From an uncultured Lachnospiraceae bacterium (GTDB lineage: Bacteria > Bacillota > Clostridia > Lachnospirales > Lachnospiraceae), in contig CAJUMB010000053.1 of NCBI GenBank assembly GCA_910587105.1, positions 1-25,100 of the forward strand: DNA of 25,100 nucleotides, read 5' to 3'. Shown here piece by piece: positions 1-7,713 of the stretch. A program made the translations under genes and the position numbers. Position 1 is the stretch's first letter. Every line of letters starts with the position of its first letter. The notes under the pieces were generated by a model that saw nothing but the letters and a program-made list of their open reading frames with translations, did not search any database and was not told the DNA's origin.

Positions 1-59
1 TACTTTTGTTGCTTTGTTTTTATGCTGTGCTGTGAGGTGTTCCCCGCGCCAGCTCTGTT

Positions 60-89
60 ATACTATCACACTGTATACGCCCTTGTCAA
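60..89 (-). promoter_or_regulatory. Promoter directed out of the left edge
   Basis: On the minus strand a perfect -35 TTGACA (84-89) is followed after 18 bases by TAGTAT (60-65), preceded by TG one base upstream, giving an extended -10. It would transcribe leftward into sequence outside the window, so its gene cannot be named. No open frame with a ribosome site follows before the edge. Confidence 0.55.
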
Positions 90-127
90 CAATTTTTTTC
101 ATTTTTTTTATTCCTTACTACATTCAG

Positions 128-164
128 AAAAAAATTAGCTTCCTGGATTCCAGCAGAATAAGCT
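128..164 (-). terminator. Rho-independent terminator of uvrB
   Basis: Read on the minus strand, a stem with outer arms AGCTT/AAGCT (160-164 and 137-141) and inner arms CTGGA/TCCAG is followed by AA and seven T residues (128-134). It lies about 100 bases after the uvrB stop, beyond a larger hairpin at 171-235. Orientation and the T tract fit termination of leftward transcription. Confidence 0.6.
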
Positions 165-170
165 GGGACG

Positions 171-235
171 AGAGTTCCCTGGCACACCATTTCGCAGATA
201 CTCAAACACTGCGAATCGGTGTATCAGGGAGCTTT
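171..235. repeat. Large imperfect hairpin 3' of uvrB
   Basis: Two arms of about 27 bases (171-197 and 209-235) are largely complementary around an 11-base loop. The loop-proximal seven pairs (TTCGCAG/CTGCGAA) are perfect, as are the ACACC/GGTGT and CCCTG/CAGGG blocks further out. No T tract follows directly. It may protect the uvrB mRNA 3' end or be a small palindromic repeat. Confidence 0.6.
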
Positions 236-261
236 CTTCTGTCAGACTTCAGTATATCACT

Positions 262-2262
262 TTAGCCATTTAATTCTTCCAAATTCTTCTTTAATTCTAC
301 CATCTTATCCCTCAACTCAGCGGCCGCCTCAAAATTCAGCTCCGCTGCTGCTGTTTTCATCTGTTTTTCCACTTTAGCAATCAACTTTTTCAATTCTTTC
401 TCACTCATAGATTCGGGATCTTTCATCAGCGCGTCTTCTGTCTCTGCCACAGATTTTGATACACTGATCAGATCTCGTACAGCCTTTTGAATGGTTTTCG
501 GTGTAATGCCATGCTCTTTATTGTAGGCTTCCTGCAGAGTTCTCCTGCGCTTTGTCTCCTCTATGGCCATGCGCATGGAATCTGTGATAATATCTGCATA
601 CATAATTACATGTCCTTCTGCATTCCGCGCTGCTCGTCCGATTGTCTGTATCAGGGATGTCTCAGAACGCAAGAATCCTTCTTTATCTGCATCCAGAATG
701 GCTACCAGAGTGATCTCCGGTATGTCCAGCCCTTCTCTCAGCAGATTGATCCCAACCAGCACATCAAATACATTCAGCCTCATATCACGGATAATCTCTG
801 TACGTTCCAGGGTATCAATATCGGAATGGAGATATTTTACGCGGATTCCCACATCTTTCATATAATCGGTTAAATCCTCAGCCATCCTTTTGGTGAGAGT
901 GGTGATTAACACCTTATTCCCCTTTTCTGTCTCTTTATTGACCTCTCCGATTAAATCGTCAATCTGCCCTTCCACAGGACGGACTTCTACTTTCGGGTCC
1001 AGAAGGCCTGTAGGACGGATAATCTGTTCTGCACGCATCAACTCATGTTCCGCCTCATAATCTCCCGGTGTGGCTGACACAAACAAAGCCTGGTCAATTT
1101 TACTCTCAAATTCTTCAAAATTCAGAGGACGATTATCCTTGGCAGACGGCAGACGAAAGCCGTAATCCACCAATGTCTGCTTTCTGGACTGGTCGCCCGC
1201 ATACATGCCCCGCACCTGAGGCACTGTTTTATGAGATTCATCAATGATAAGAAGAAAGTCATCAGAGAAATAATCCATCAGCGTGTACGGAGGCTGTCCC
1301 GGCGCCAGACCAGATAAATGCCGGGAATAATTCTCAATACCGGAACAAAAGCCCGTCTCTTTCATCATTTCCACATCAAAATTTGTCCTCTCTGCAATCC
1401 TCTGGGCCTCGATTAACTTGTCCTCCCCTTTAAAATATTCCACCTGAATTTTCATTTCTTCTTCAATATCTTCTGCTGCCCGCAGAATCTGCTCCATGGG
1501 AACCACATAATGAGATGCCGGGAAAACAGCAATATGATTCAGATCTCTTTTGCATTCACCCGTCAGTGTATCCACCTCGGTGATTCTCTCAATCTCATCC
1601 CCGAAAAATTCTACTCTCACCGCCGACTCGGAATAATCTGCCGGGAAAATTTCCAGCACATCCCCTCTCACACGGAATGTCCCCCGGTGAAAATCCATCT
1701 CATTGCGGGAATACTGAATATCAATCAGCTGACGGACCACCTCATCCCGTTCTTTCTCCATCCCGGGGCGCAGGGAAATCATCATATTCTGATAATCGTT
1801 GGGACTTCCGATTCCATAAATGCAGGAGACACTGGATATAATGATTACATCCCGCCGCTCACTCAGAGCCGCCGTGGCTGAGAGACGCAGTTTATCAATT
1901 TCATCATTGACAGCAGAGTCTTTTGCAATATAGGTATCACTGGACGGTACGTATGCTTCCGGCTGGTAATAATCATAATAGGACACAAAATACTCCACCG
2001 CATTCTCAGGAAAAAACTCCTTGAATTCCCCGTACAGCTGGGCCGCCAGGGTCTTGTTATGGGCAAGTACCAAGGCTGGCTTTTGCAGTTGCTGGATTAC
2101 ATTGGCCATGGTAAAAGTCTTTCCAGACCCTGTGACCCCCAGTAAAGTCTGGAATTGATTGCCTTCCCGGAACCCTTTTACCAAGGCATCGATGGCCTGG
2201 GGCTGGTCGCCTGTGGGCTGGTAATTACTGTGTAATTTAAAGATACTTTGTGCACCCTGCAC
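262..2262 (-). CDS. uvrB: UvrABC excinuclease subunit B
   Basis: DNA-damage recognition helicase of nucleotide excision repair. It is loaded by UvrA, verifies the lesion and recruits UvrC for dual incision. The product is about 666 residues, normal for UvrB. Visible features are Walker A GVTGSGKT near residues 42-49, the damage-inserting beta-hairpin YYDYYQPEAYVP, the DESH helicase motif, the GRAAR motif VI, and a C-terminal UVR motif that binds UvrC. The longest frame opens with a GTG at 2271 that overlaps the Shine-Dalgarno itself. I therefore chose the GTG at 2262, eight bases after GGAGG. The gene has a very long leader carrying a 90-bp insertion. Its first ~30 codons are duplicated, divergently, at 8836-8961, so this 5' end may have arrived with the adjacent element. 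Identity is certain; the start is likely. Confidence 0.97.
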   Translation of the reverse strand: MQGAQSIFKLHSNYQPTGDQPQAIDALVKGFREGNQFQTLLGVTGSGKTFTMANVIQQLQKPALVLAHNKTLAAQLYGEFKEFFPENAVEYFVSYYDYYQPEAYVPSSDTYIAKDSAVNDEIDKLRLSATAALSERRDVIIISSVSCIYGIGSPNDYQNMMISLRPGMEKERDEVVRQLIDIQYSRNEMDFHRGTFRVRGDVLEIFPADYSESAVRVEFFGDEIERITEVDTLTGECKRDLNHIAVFPASHYVVPMEQILRAAEDIEEEMKIQVEYFKGEDKLIEAQRIAERTNFDVEMMKETGFCSGIENYSRHLSGLAPGQPPYTLMDYFSDDFLLIIDESHKTVPQVRGMYAGDQSRKQTLVDYGFRLPSAKDNRPLNFEEFESKIDQALFVSATPGDYEAEHELMRAEQIIRPTGLLDPKVEVRPVEGQIDDLIGEVNKETEKGNKVLITTLTKRMAEDLTDYMKDVGIRVKYLHSDIDTLERTEIIRDMRLNVFDVLVGINLLREGLDIPEITLVAILDADKEGFLRSETSLIQTIGRAARNAEGHVIMYADIITDSMRMAIEETKRRRTLQEAYNKEHGITPKTIQKAVRDLISVSKSVAETEDALMKDPESMSEKELKKLIAKVEKQMKTAAAELNFEAAAELRDKMVELKKNLEELNG

Positions 2263-2304
2263 AAAAATCACCTCCGAATCTCATAATCAAAAAAGTCACC
2301 TATA

Positions 2305-2394
2305 AGGCTGGAATTCGTCGCGGCACGTTCTCTGGTCTGCGCCAGATTGGCCCCACGACGAATCCAGGTCACCTGTATGCTGTTTTCTGCCTGG
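2305..2394. repeat. 90-bp palindromic insertion in the uvrB leader
   Basis: Aligning this leader with its second copy near 9000 shows that the flanks match (CCTATA before, TCAGCATCCTG after). The 90 bases between are absent from the other copy. The insert contains nested inverted repeats: CTGGAATTCGTCG (2308-2320) against CGACGAATCCAG (2356-2367), and inside it TCTGG/CCAGA (2331-2346). AGGC at its start and GCCT near its end are also complementary. It looks like a small non-coding MITE or REP-like unit, or an element-borne regulatory hairpin. No protein is encoded. Confidence 0.6.
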
Positions 2395-2443
2395 TCAGCA
2401 TCCTGTAAAACTATATGGAATAAACAGCAGAAATTTTATTTTC

Positions 2444-2472
2444 AGTATAGCATACCTTGGTTCCCGTGTCCA
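2444..2472 (-). promoter_or_regulatory. uvrB promoter
   Basis: On the minus strand TGGACA (2467-2472) is separated by 17 bases from TATACT (2444-2449), with TG one base before the -10. The same arrangement, TAGACA-N17-TATACT, is preserved in the displaced copy at 9058-9086, which supports it as the real uvrB promoter. It leaves a leader of roughly 180 bases. Confidence 0.75.
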
Positions 2473-2480
2473 TCCTCGAC

Positions 2481-2492
2481 AAACATCTGTTC
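2481..2492 (-). promoter_or_regulatory. Candidate LexA (SOS) box upstream of uvrB
   Basis: The minus strand reads GAACAGATGTTT, which fits the Gram-positive LexA consensus GAACRNRYGTTY. It lies eight bases upstream of the uvrB -35 hexamer. uvrB is a classic SOS gene in Bacillus. No such box is visible at the matching place in the displaced uvrB copy near 9090. A single short match could still be chance. Confidence 0.5.
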
Positions 2493-2497
2493 TTTTT

Positions 2498-3105
2498 TCA
2501 TTTTGCCTGCTCCAGATATGATTCTGTATCTATGACAACATCCAGCAGTTCTTCCTGGAACTGACTGCTTTCCTCCTGCCCTGGAAGCACCTGCTCAATA
2601 AAATTCGAAATTTCCCATATGTCATCGGCTATGATCTCCTGGTTGTCCCCATATACATCCATAGTGATGTTCTCTTTTGCGTGCCCCATCAGTTTAGAGA
2701 CTGCTTTCGGGCTGAAATCATTCTTTAGAAGCAGGGTGCAGAACGTACTCCGCAGATCATGCCACCGGATATCCGGCAGGTTATTTTCCTGCAGAAGCTT
2801 CTTATAATATTTCCAATGGAAACTTTTACTTCTCGGCCTGCCGTAACTGGAACAGCAGATATATCCCAGATCCTGGAACAACGCACCCCTTCTCCGCTTA
2901 TTTTCCTCATATTTTTCTTTCTCCTTTAAAATCTCCTCAAATACATAGTCAGGAATTGGCAGCACCCGGTAACTGGATTCCGTCTTCAGTCCGATTTCCT
3001 GCTTCGTTAATGCCCCTTTTTGAACATCTCCTTTCCTGCCGTCCAGCATCTTCCCCAGCTGCCGCTGTATGGAAAGGGTGTGATTCAGAAAATCAACATT
3101 CCGAT
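2498..3105 (-). pseudogene. Tyrosine recombinase/integrase, C-terminal fragment
   Basis: The frame encodes the C-terminal half of a phage-type tyrosine integrase of the Tn916/lambda superfamily. Visible are the box II motif HDLRSTFCTLL, then KLMGHAKENIT with the conserved His, and the nucleophile region MDVYGD. The core-binding N-terminal domain and the box I arginine region are missing. Upstream the frame continues as NHTLSIQRQ and meets a TAA near 3105, inside the excisionase-like gene, so an internal deletion has joined the two genes. The first in-frame ATG is at 3049 and has no well-spaced ribosome site. Such genes usually lie at the element end beside att, which matches its place next to uvrB. 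It is not expected to be active. Confidence 0.85.
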
Positions 3106-3279
3106 TTTAATAACCCGAAATGGCGCCTGTTCTTTGTATACTTCTCCCAGGAAAGTATAACACCGGCTTCTGCCAATTCCTAAAATCTTTTGTACATCCT
3201 GGGCCAAATATACCTGACAGCTGCCTGCAATCTCCATTGCACTTTCAGGTTTTGTTTCCTTTTCCAACATATAAGCCAT
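3085..3279 (-). pseudogene. Excisionase-like helix-turn-helix protein, 3'-truncated
   Basis: About 64 residues resembling the small MerR-like DNA-binding excisionases or regulators that precede integrases on Gram-positive elements. The segment VYLAQDVQKILGIGRSRCY fits the helix-turn-helix, followed by FRVIKIG where the wing begins. The family usually continues with an aromatic/basic strand and a helix; here the frame ends at once in GMLIF and a stop, at the junction with the integrase remnant. The ATG at 3279 was chosen because a G-rich site (GGGG) lies about eight bases upstream; a TTG at 3324 would add 15 residues. The truncation probably disables it. Family assignment is from motif reading only. 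Confidence 0.6.
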
Positions 3280-3412
3280 GGATAATACCCCCATTTCTCT
3301 TTTATACATCCAGTCACATTGCAATAATATATCTATATTTTTCTCTTTTTCACGTTCTCCGGAACCTCACAGCGTCCCGGCCGAACCTTCAGCATCTGTT
3401 TTTTTCCTATTA

Positions 3413-3446
3413 GAATCACCAAGGGATATTTTTTCCTTGGTGATTC
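3413..3446. repeat. Perfect 12-bp inverted repeat
   Basis: GAATCACCAAGG (3413-3424) and its exact reverse complement (3435-3446) flank a 10-base T-rich spacer. It sits in the 250-base gap between the ATPase and the excisionase-like gene. Neither strand shows a T tract after the stem, so it is a poor terminator. A regulator-binding or recombination-accessory site is possible. The rest of the gap (3280-3532) holds nothing else I can recognise. Confidence 0.6.
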
Positions 3447-3532
3447 AATATCGCCGTATATTTCATTGCCGCCATGGGAAACTTTTCTTATTCAAAAAAA
3501 ACGGCAGTATTCCTCCAATGCATCCAGATTAA

Positions 3533-5079
3533 TTATATAACAACGTTCCCCATTAATTTTTTTGTAAATTCTTTGCCATTATCATAAGTAATTAATACAT
3601 CGGCTCTTTTTAACTCCTGAATAATCTGCTTCATTGGAATACGGCTTGTCTGCAGGTAGCGTATCATCCCCAGATGTAACGCTTTTGGGGCTATATAAAG
3701 CCTTTTTGCACCGTCTACATGTATGGTGTCTGCTGATGCCCTAAACTCTTTTCCATTGGGAATATCCCTTAGAATCTCTGGCGCTCTCAACATATTTCTT
3801 AATGTGATAAGATACGTTCCCTGCTGTTCCCACCCTTTCAAAATCTCCATATGCCTGCTCTGACGCTTTTGATGGATGAGAGTATCTTTTTCTACGTCTG
3901 AAGGCCGGAAATTTATTCCATATGCCTTACAAAAGAATACCTGGAATAAATAGACGCGCATCGGATGTAATCCAAATAACAGCTACACCACAGGCTGGTC
4001 AGAGCGTCCGAAATGCGTCTTCTGTCTGACATCATACAAAAATTTCTGATTTTATCAATAACAGCCTCTATGTTATCAACTATCTGTACAAAGAAAGCCG
4101 TCCGTATTTCCTTAAGCTCCTTCCGCCTATTGCTTAAAAAAGTTAACGACTCCCAGTTTACTGGTTTCTCTAAAAAGAGTTGCACTTCCCTGTCCTGCAT
4201 ACTCACGTGTCCACACAATTCTTTTGAAGATATGAGAATATTCGGTGCATTGCGTTCTTCCTCGACCAGGCGTACTAAACGGTCTTTCAAAGAGTTCTGC
4301 CTTTCATAGCCATATTTGGTTTCAGCAGGATTGTAATCATCCATTAAAATTGTATGGCCTTCGAATCTTTTTATTTCTCGCAGGACAGCATCACTACGCT
4401 GTGGCTTGCTGAAAGAAAAGACATATGATGGACTACAGATGGTTTTTATCAAGCTTGTCCTTCCAGATCCGCTTTTCCCATAGATATTAACAATAAATTC
4501 AATAGGATAGCCAGCTTGTTCAAATGGCCATTTTAATATATCGAAATACGATGCTGTGTATACAATCCATGAAAGATTTTCTGCAGCTCTTTGTATTTCA
4601 CAGAGAATACTTTGGACTTCATCCGTATTAAACCTATAGTCTTCTGTCCTAACTATTCTTGTAAGGTCTTTTGTCCTCACAATATCCGGGACTGCTTTTG
4701 TAATGACTTTTTCATTGAAAAATATACACCCAGAGCCTATACTGCTCCATCCTTTTTTGTCCAAGAAAATTTCTTGATGACTGGGAAGCTCTGCAGCCTG
4801 TTTCTGCAGGTAACCTTCTATTAACCGTCTTTCTCTGTTGGTAATGCCTGCATCTGAGCAATGGGCAGACAGATCAAACCATGAGTTTACATATAATTTA
4901 GACAGCCAAACTTCTTTAATAACTTCGCCATTTCTACGTATCTGTATTCTATACGCCCTTTTTTCCCCTTTGGATGTTGTAGTCAGCTTTACTTTTGCTA
5001 TATATGGGATAAAATCTAATACTTTTTTACCGTCTATGAAAAGGCAATCGTTTTGGGCGTCTACCATAGAAGTTATCAT
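3533..5079 (-). pseudogene. P-loop ATPase of mobile elements, frameshifted
   Basis: A DUF927-like ATPase of the sort found next to primase/helicase functions on phages and integrative elements; that family link is tentative. The N-terminal frame starts at ATG 5079, nine bases after GGAGG. It shows Walker A GKSGSGRTS (about residues 201-209) and Walker B HTILMDDYNP (about 242-251), then an arginine-rich segment. The frame runs off into a short wrong tail (stop at 3913) while a 142-residue frame takes over at 3961 (MRVYLFQVFFCKAYG). A lost base near 3955-3965 would join them as YIR-MRVYLFQ, giving about 515 residues. The gene start overlaps the end of the DUF6075-like gene by about 50 bases. 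A recent mutation or a sequencing error would both explain the break. Confidence 0.65.
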
Positions 5080-5533
5080 CTTCCATCTCCTCCAATACAT
5101 TATAATTTTTGAATAATATATCATCATAATCATATGCAGCGCCACCTGTCCACTGCGTATGATGCCGCCCGCTAAAGCGCTGCCTTTGCTGTCTCACCAG
5201 AAAGAGCTCATTAATTGAATATCTGCTACATTCTTCCAGTTTCTCCTGTTCATTGTGGCCGGCCCTTACTGTCGGGGTCCAGCCAGTGTACAAATTAAAA
5301 GCCAGCCGGATAATTTTTCTGTCGTTTCCTGTCGTCCATTCTTCGTACAGACACCCTGGTTTAATACAGCCTGCTTCAATATTATAAATTTGCTTAAAAT
5401 GCGTCCTGGTAACCTCTGACACACCAAGAAGATAGATGAGCGCTTTATGATATCCGTCTGGATATCTTGTCTGAGGCAGGTTCTCGCAATAAAAGTTTTC
5501 ATGTTCCAAATTTTTAAATCTTATATTACACAT
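5027..5533 (-). CDS. DUF6075-like protein of unknown function
   Basis: 168 residues, probably cytoplasmic, with no membrane segment. The pattern YHKALIYLLGVSEVTR, then a WTTG stretch, then RLAFNLYTGW resembles proteins labelled DUF6075 that are common in Lachnospiraceae; I recall this family from sequence flavour only and know no function for it. The ATG at 5533 follows GGAGG by seven bases. Its last 50 bases overlap the start of the ATPase gene, so the two are probably translated together. It lies inside the element, downstream of a terminator that ends the PD-(D/E)XK gene, so it should have its own promoter in 5534-5605, where I see no convincing hexamer pair. Confidence 0.55.
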   Translation of the reverse strand: MCNIRFKNLEHENFYCENLPQTRYPDGYHKALIYLLGVSEVTRTHFKQIYNIEAGCIKPGCLYEEWTTGNDRKIIRLAFNLYTGWTPTVRAGHNEQEKLEECSRYSINELFLVRQQRQRFSGRHHTQWTGGAAYDYDDILFKNYNVLEEMEDDNFYGRRPKRLPFHRR

Positions 5534-5605
5534 GTTTCTTCCTCCATTTTGTAATAATCAATGTTTCCATTTCTCATCCACTTAGATAGGCGTTTTTTAG
5601 CACAA

Positions 5606-5647
5606 CAAAAACAGGGTAAAGGATTATTTCAAGTTCCTCTACCCTGT
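5606..5647 (-). terminator. Terminator of the PIN / PD-(D/E)XK operon
   Basis: On the minus strand a stem of 13 bases per arm, with one mismatch (ACAGGGTA...TACCCTGT outermost; 5635-5647 and 5611-5623), is followed by TTTTTGTTGT. It lies about 20 bases after the stop at 5666 and separates that operon from the DUF6075-like gene. Confidence 0.8.
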
Positions 5648-5665
5648 ATCATATCTACGTCATTT

Positions 5666-6556
5666 TTATACGCCGTACTGCAACATTAACTGCTTCTGGA
5701 ATTCTTTATCACATATAGAACGTTCTAAATCTTCAAAACGTTTCTCTTGTAACAAAAACGTATTTAATCTGTTAATACGTTCTTCCCCAATCTTCTCACC
5801 TTCGGTTTTTCCCTCTGCCCTTCCTTCTGCAAATATTTTCTCACTAACTTCACACATAATTTCATAACCTCCTTCTTCGCACTTTAAAAAATGTATCCGT
5901 TTCGACAGATCGCCCTGGCTCATATCCTCTGGGTCTGCAGTTTTGAAATACTGCATCAGACAGGCAGTCTTTGAACCATCATTTATGGCAGCATTAACAT
6001 ATAAAATATGCTGGCCATCGTCATATGGCACCTTTATGTTCCCTAAGTATTTTTCAACCGGATAACTTGTACAGCCGCCTTTCCACAGATCCGTTTCACT
6101 TATGTATATAATGTATACGTCAGGCAGGCCCGCATATGTTTTTCCCTTCATCAGATATTCACTGTCAATCATCGCTCCATAAAACCGGATACGCCTTGCG
6201 TGGTCTACCGTATCAGCCCGCTGGATCTCTACGGAGAAAAGATTCCCGCAGCCGTCTTCTGCCAATATATCCAGAATTGCATCATGGGATGTGATTTTTG
6301 ACATACGGTACTGTGAACGTACCTCCAGCACAATCAGATCCTTCATTTCTGTTAAAATCCTCAATATATGCTGGCAGGCCAGTTTATCATCTAATGCAAC
6401 AGACATAAACACATTGCTCAGAAGGTTAAACCGCCTTGCCTCTGCCACAAGCCGTTCTTTCTCTGCTATGCGGAGACGGGCAGGTGTATTTTCGTTTCCC
6501 TGTGATGCAGTTTCACCTGCACTGCTTTTTTTCTTCATCTGCTGTCTGCTTTTCAT
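5666..6556 (-). CDS. PD-(D/E)XK nuclease-family protein (Rpn/YhgA-like)
   Basis: 296 residues, resembling the PD-(D/E)XK nuclease-family transposase group (PDDEXK_2, Rpn-like) abundant in Clostridia. The catalytic core is visible as HDAILDILAEDG (about 91-102) followed by LFSVEIQR (107-113), giving the D...ExQ signature, and a downstream RRIRFYGAMID helix. The C-terminus has the usual charged low-complexity stretch AEGRAEGKTEGEKIGEE. In E. coli Rpn proteins promote RecA-independent recombination and cut DNA; the role here is unknown. The ATG at 6556 was chosen because it forms an ATGA overlap with the stop of the PIN gene and has GGGAG upstream. The longer frame to 6700 would lie inside that gene. 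The coupling links it to the PIN toxin pair. Confidence 0.8.
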   Translation of the reverse strand: MKSRQQMKKKSSAGETASQGNENTPARLRIAEKERLVAEARRFNLLSNVFMSVALDDKLACQHILRILTEMKDLIVLEVRSQYRMSKITSHDAILDILAEDGCGNLFSVEIQRADTVDHARRIRFYGAMIDSEYLMKGKTYAGLPDVYIIYISETDLWKGGCTSYPVEKYLGNIKVPYDDGQHILYVNAAINDGSKTACLMQYFKTADPEDMSQGDLSKRIHFLKCEEGGYEIMCEVSEKIFAEGRAEGKTEGEKIGEERINRLNTFLLQEKRFEDLERSICDKEFQKQLMLQYGV

Positions 6557-6993
6557 TCTTTTTCTCCCTGCTTTTTGCACAGACCATAACCATACAGCCG
6601 TTGCTTCCTTGCTGCAAGTATAACATATTTGAAGTCCTTGATATTTCTTGTGACAATGTAAGCAGCTTTCCCCTCTCTGGCACATTCCATTTGAAGACAT
6701 TCCTCAAAATCCCTAAACTGCCCATTTTCCAATGCAGTGTTTATAATACTCCGGTCAATGCTTTCAATATCAAATATTCTGCATATGTCTTTCAAAATGA
6801 TACGCCGTTCCTCCAAACTATATGCTTTGCGGAGAATATAAAATATATTCGGTATTGTATGTGCTGCTATACAGCCATCAATTTTTCCCTGCTGGCAGGC
6901 TTTTACAATTTTATCTGCGGTATCTGCAAAAGGTTTCCGGTTCAGAAGATAGTCCAGAATAATATTAGTGTCTATCATCACTTTCATATCCAT
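6553..6993 (-). CDS. PIN-domain ribonuclease (VapC-like toxin)
   Basis: 146 residues forming a single PIN domain. The strand VMIDTNIILDYLL carries the first acidic residue (D8). FRDFEECLQMECA (about 93-105) and VTRNIKDF (114-121) supply the other metal-binding acids, a pattern typical of VapC-type or COG5573 endoribonucleases. It overlaps the upstream small acidic protein by 29 bases and the downstream nuclease gene by four bases (ATGA). Such toxins cut tRNA or rRNA and are held inactive by their cognate antitoxin. The ATG at 6987 is an alternative start; neither has a strong ribosome site, consistent with coupling to the antitoxin gene. The fold is secure; the RNA target is unknown. Confidence 0.85.
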   Translation of the reverse strand: MDMKVMIDTNIILDYLLNRKPFADTADKIVKACQQGKIDGCIAAHTIPNIFYILRKAYSLEERRIILKDICRIFDIESIDRSIINTALENGQFRDFEECLQMECAREGKAAYIVTRNIKDFKYVILAARKQRLYGYGLCKKQGEKE

Positions 6994-7195
6994 ATCTCAC
7001 ATTTCGATATTCTGCAAGCTCTGTTTCATAATCTAAATCCAATTCCACCCTTTTCCGCATACTTTCTAAGCGATTATACGCTTCTTCTTTTTCATTTATA
7101 TGGGCAGTGCTGTCCACTTCCTGTATTCCCTGCAGAACCTCTAATACAAAAGATACTTTTTCTTCCGGTATCTGTTCTAAATAATGTAATCGCAT
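6965..7195 (-). CDS. Putative antitoxin partner of the PIN toxin
   Basis: 76 residues, acidic and charged: an N-terminal segment HYLEQIPEEKVSFVLEVLQG, a linker, and a C-terminal helix-forming part rich in Glu, Arg and Tyr. I do not recognise a DNA-binding fold with certainty. It sits directly before, and overlapping, the PIN gene, as VapB-type antitoxins do, and its charged C-terminus would suit wrapping a basic PIN protein. GAGGAGG lies very close to the ATG at 7195. Antitoxin is inferred from position and size. TA operons are normally autoregulated, and a possible operator lies at 7237-7255. Confidence 0.65.
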   Translation of the reverse strand: MRLHYLEQIPEEKVSFVLEVLQGIQEVDSTAHINEKEEAYNRLESMRKRVELDLDYETELAEYRNVRYGYESDDRH

Positions 7196-7236
7196 TCCTC
7201 CTCTGGCCTGACATTTGCAGTACTGCTTTCTATAAT

Positions 7237-7255
7237 GATATATTTTTATTATATC
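7237..7255. promoter_or_regulatory. Possible operator of the toxin-antitoxin operon
   Basis: GATATA (7237-7242) and TATATC (7250-7255) form a small inverted repeat in the AT-rich gap before the antitoxin gene. It overlaps a TATAAT-like hexamer read on the minus strand, where an antitoxin-toxin complex could repress. The -35 is not clear. Weak evidence. Confidence 0.3.
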
Positions 7256-7312
7256 CGAATTTTCAGAAAAAGTATACTAAGAAAAGAACATATCAAGCAA
7301 ATATTTTATCTC

Positions 7313-7712
7313 TCAGTCAAAGCTGTTTAAAAAATCTATTGCACCTTCCGGGATATCACTGCTTTCTTCGGGAAGCCTTTCCTGTTCTATTCTGCTGGTA
7401 TCCCCAGACTGCCGCTCCTCCCCACTGCTATTTTCCCTTGCTCCCGCCAAAATAAAATCATACTTCTGTATACTACGGTACACGGCTTCTTCAACCCCTT
7501 CAAGCATTTTATGGTATTCCTCCCGGATTTCCAGCAATACATCTTCTGTCTGCCTCTGTATTTCTTCCTTCACAAAATATTCGGATAGGACTTTTTTCAC
7601 ATATTCGGATGAGGACAAACTGCTGTTTTTTTCTTTCTTGTATCTTCCTATACAATTCTTCTTCCATCCCTTCTGAATGAAAGCGGACAGTAACAACAAA
7701 TTTATTCCCCAC
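7313..7712 (-). pseudogene. ParR-like ribbon-helix-helix partition protein, frameshifted
   Basis: The small gene directly after the ParM-like gene. A GTG at 7712, one base after the ParM stop, opens a frame reading GNKFVVTVRFHSEGMEEELY, a beta strand plus helix as in ribbon-helix-helix proteins. In a second frame it continues as NSSLSSSEYVKKVLSEYF and runs to 7313. The frames meet at seven consecutive T on the plus strand (7626-7632; A7 in the mRNA). Removing one A gives a continuous protein of about 132 residues with an acidic tail ending in AIDFLNSFD. Position and layout match ParR/Alp7R adaptors, which bind centromere repeats and the filament. The indel may be a real mutation, a sequencing slip, or a transcriptional slippage site. 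Confidence 0.65.
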
Positions 7713-7713
7713 A

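Noticed and set aside
14..265. Plus-strand open frame at the left edge
   Set aside because: It crosses the uvrB terminator hairpins, has no ribosome site, and its composition follows T-rich non-coding sequence.
3413..3446. Calling the 12-bp dyad a terminator
   Set aside because: No T tract follows on either strand; the T-rich part is in the loop.
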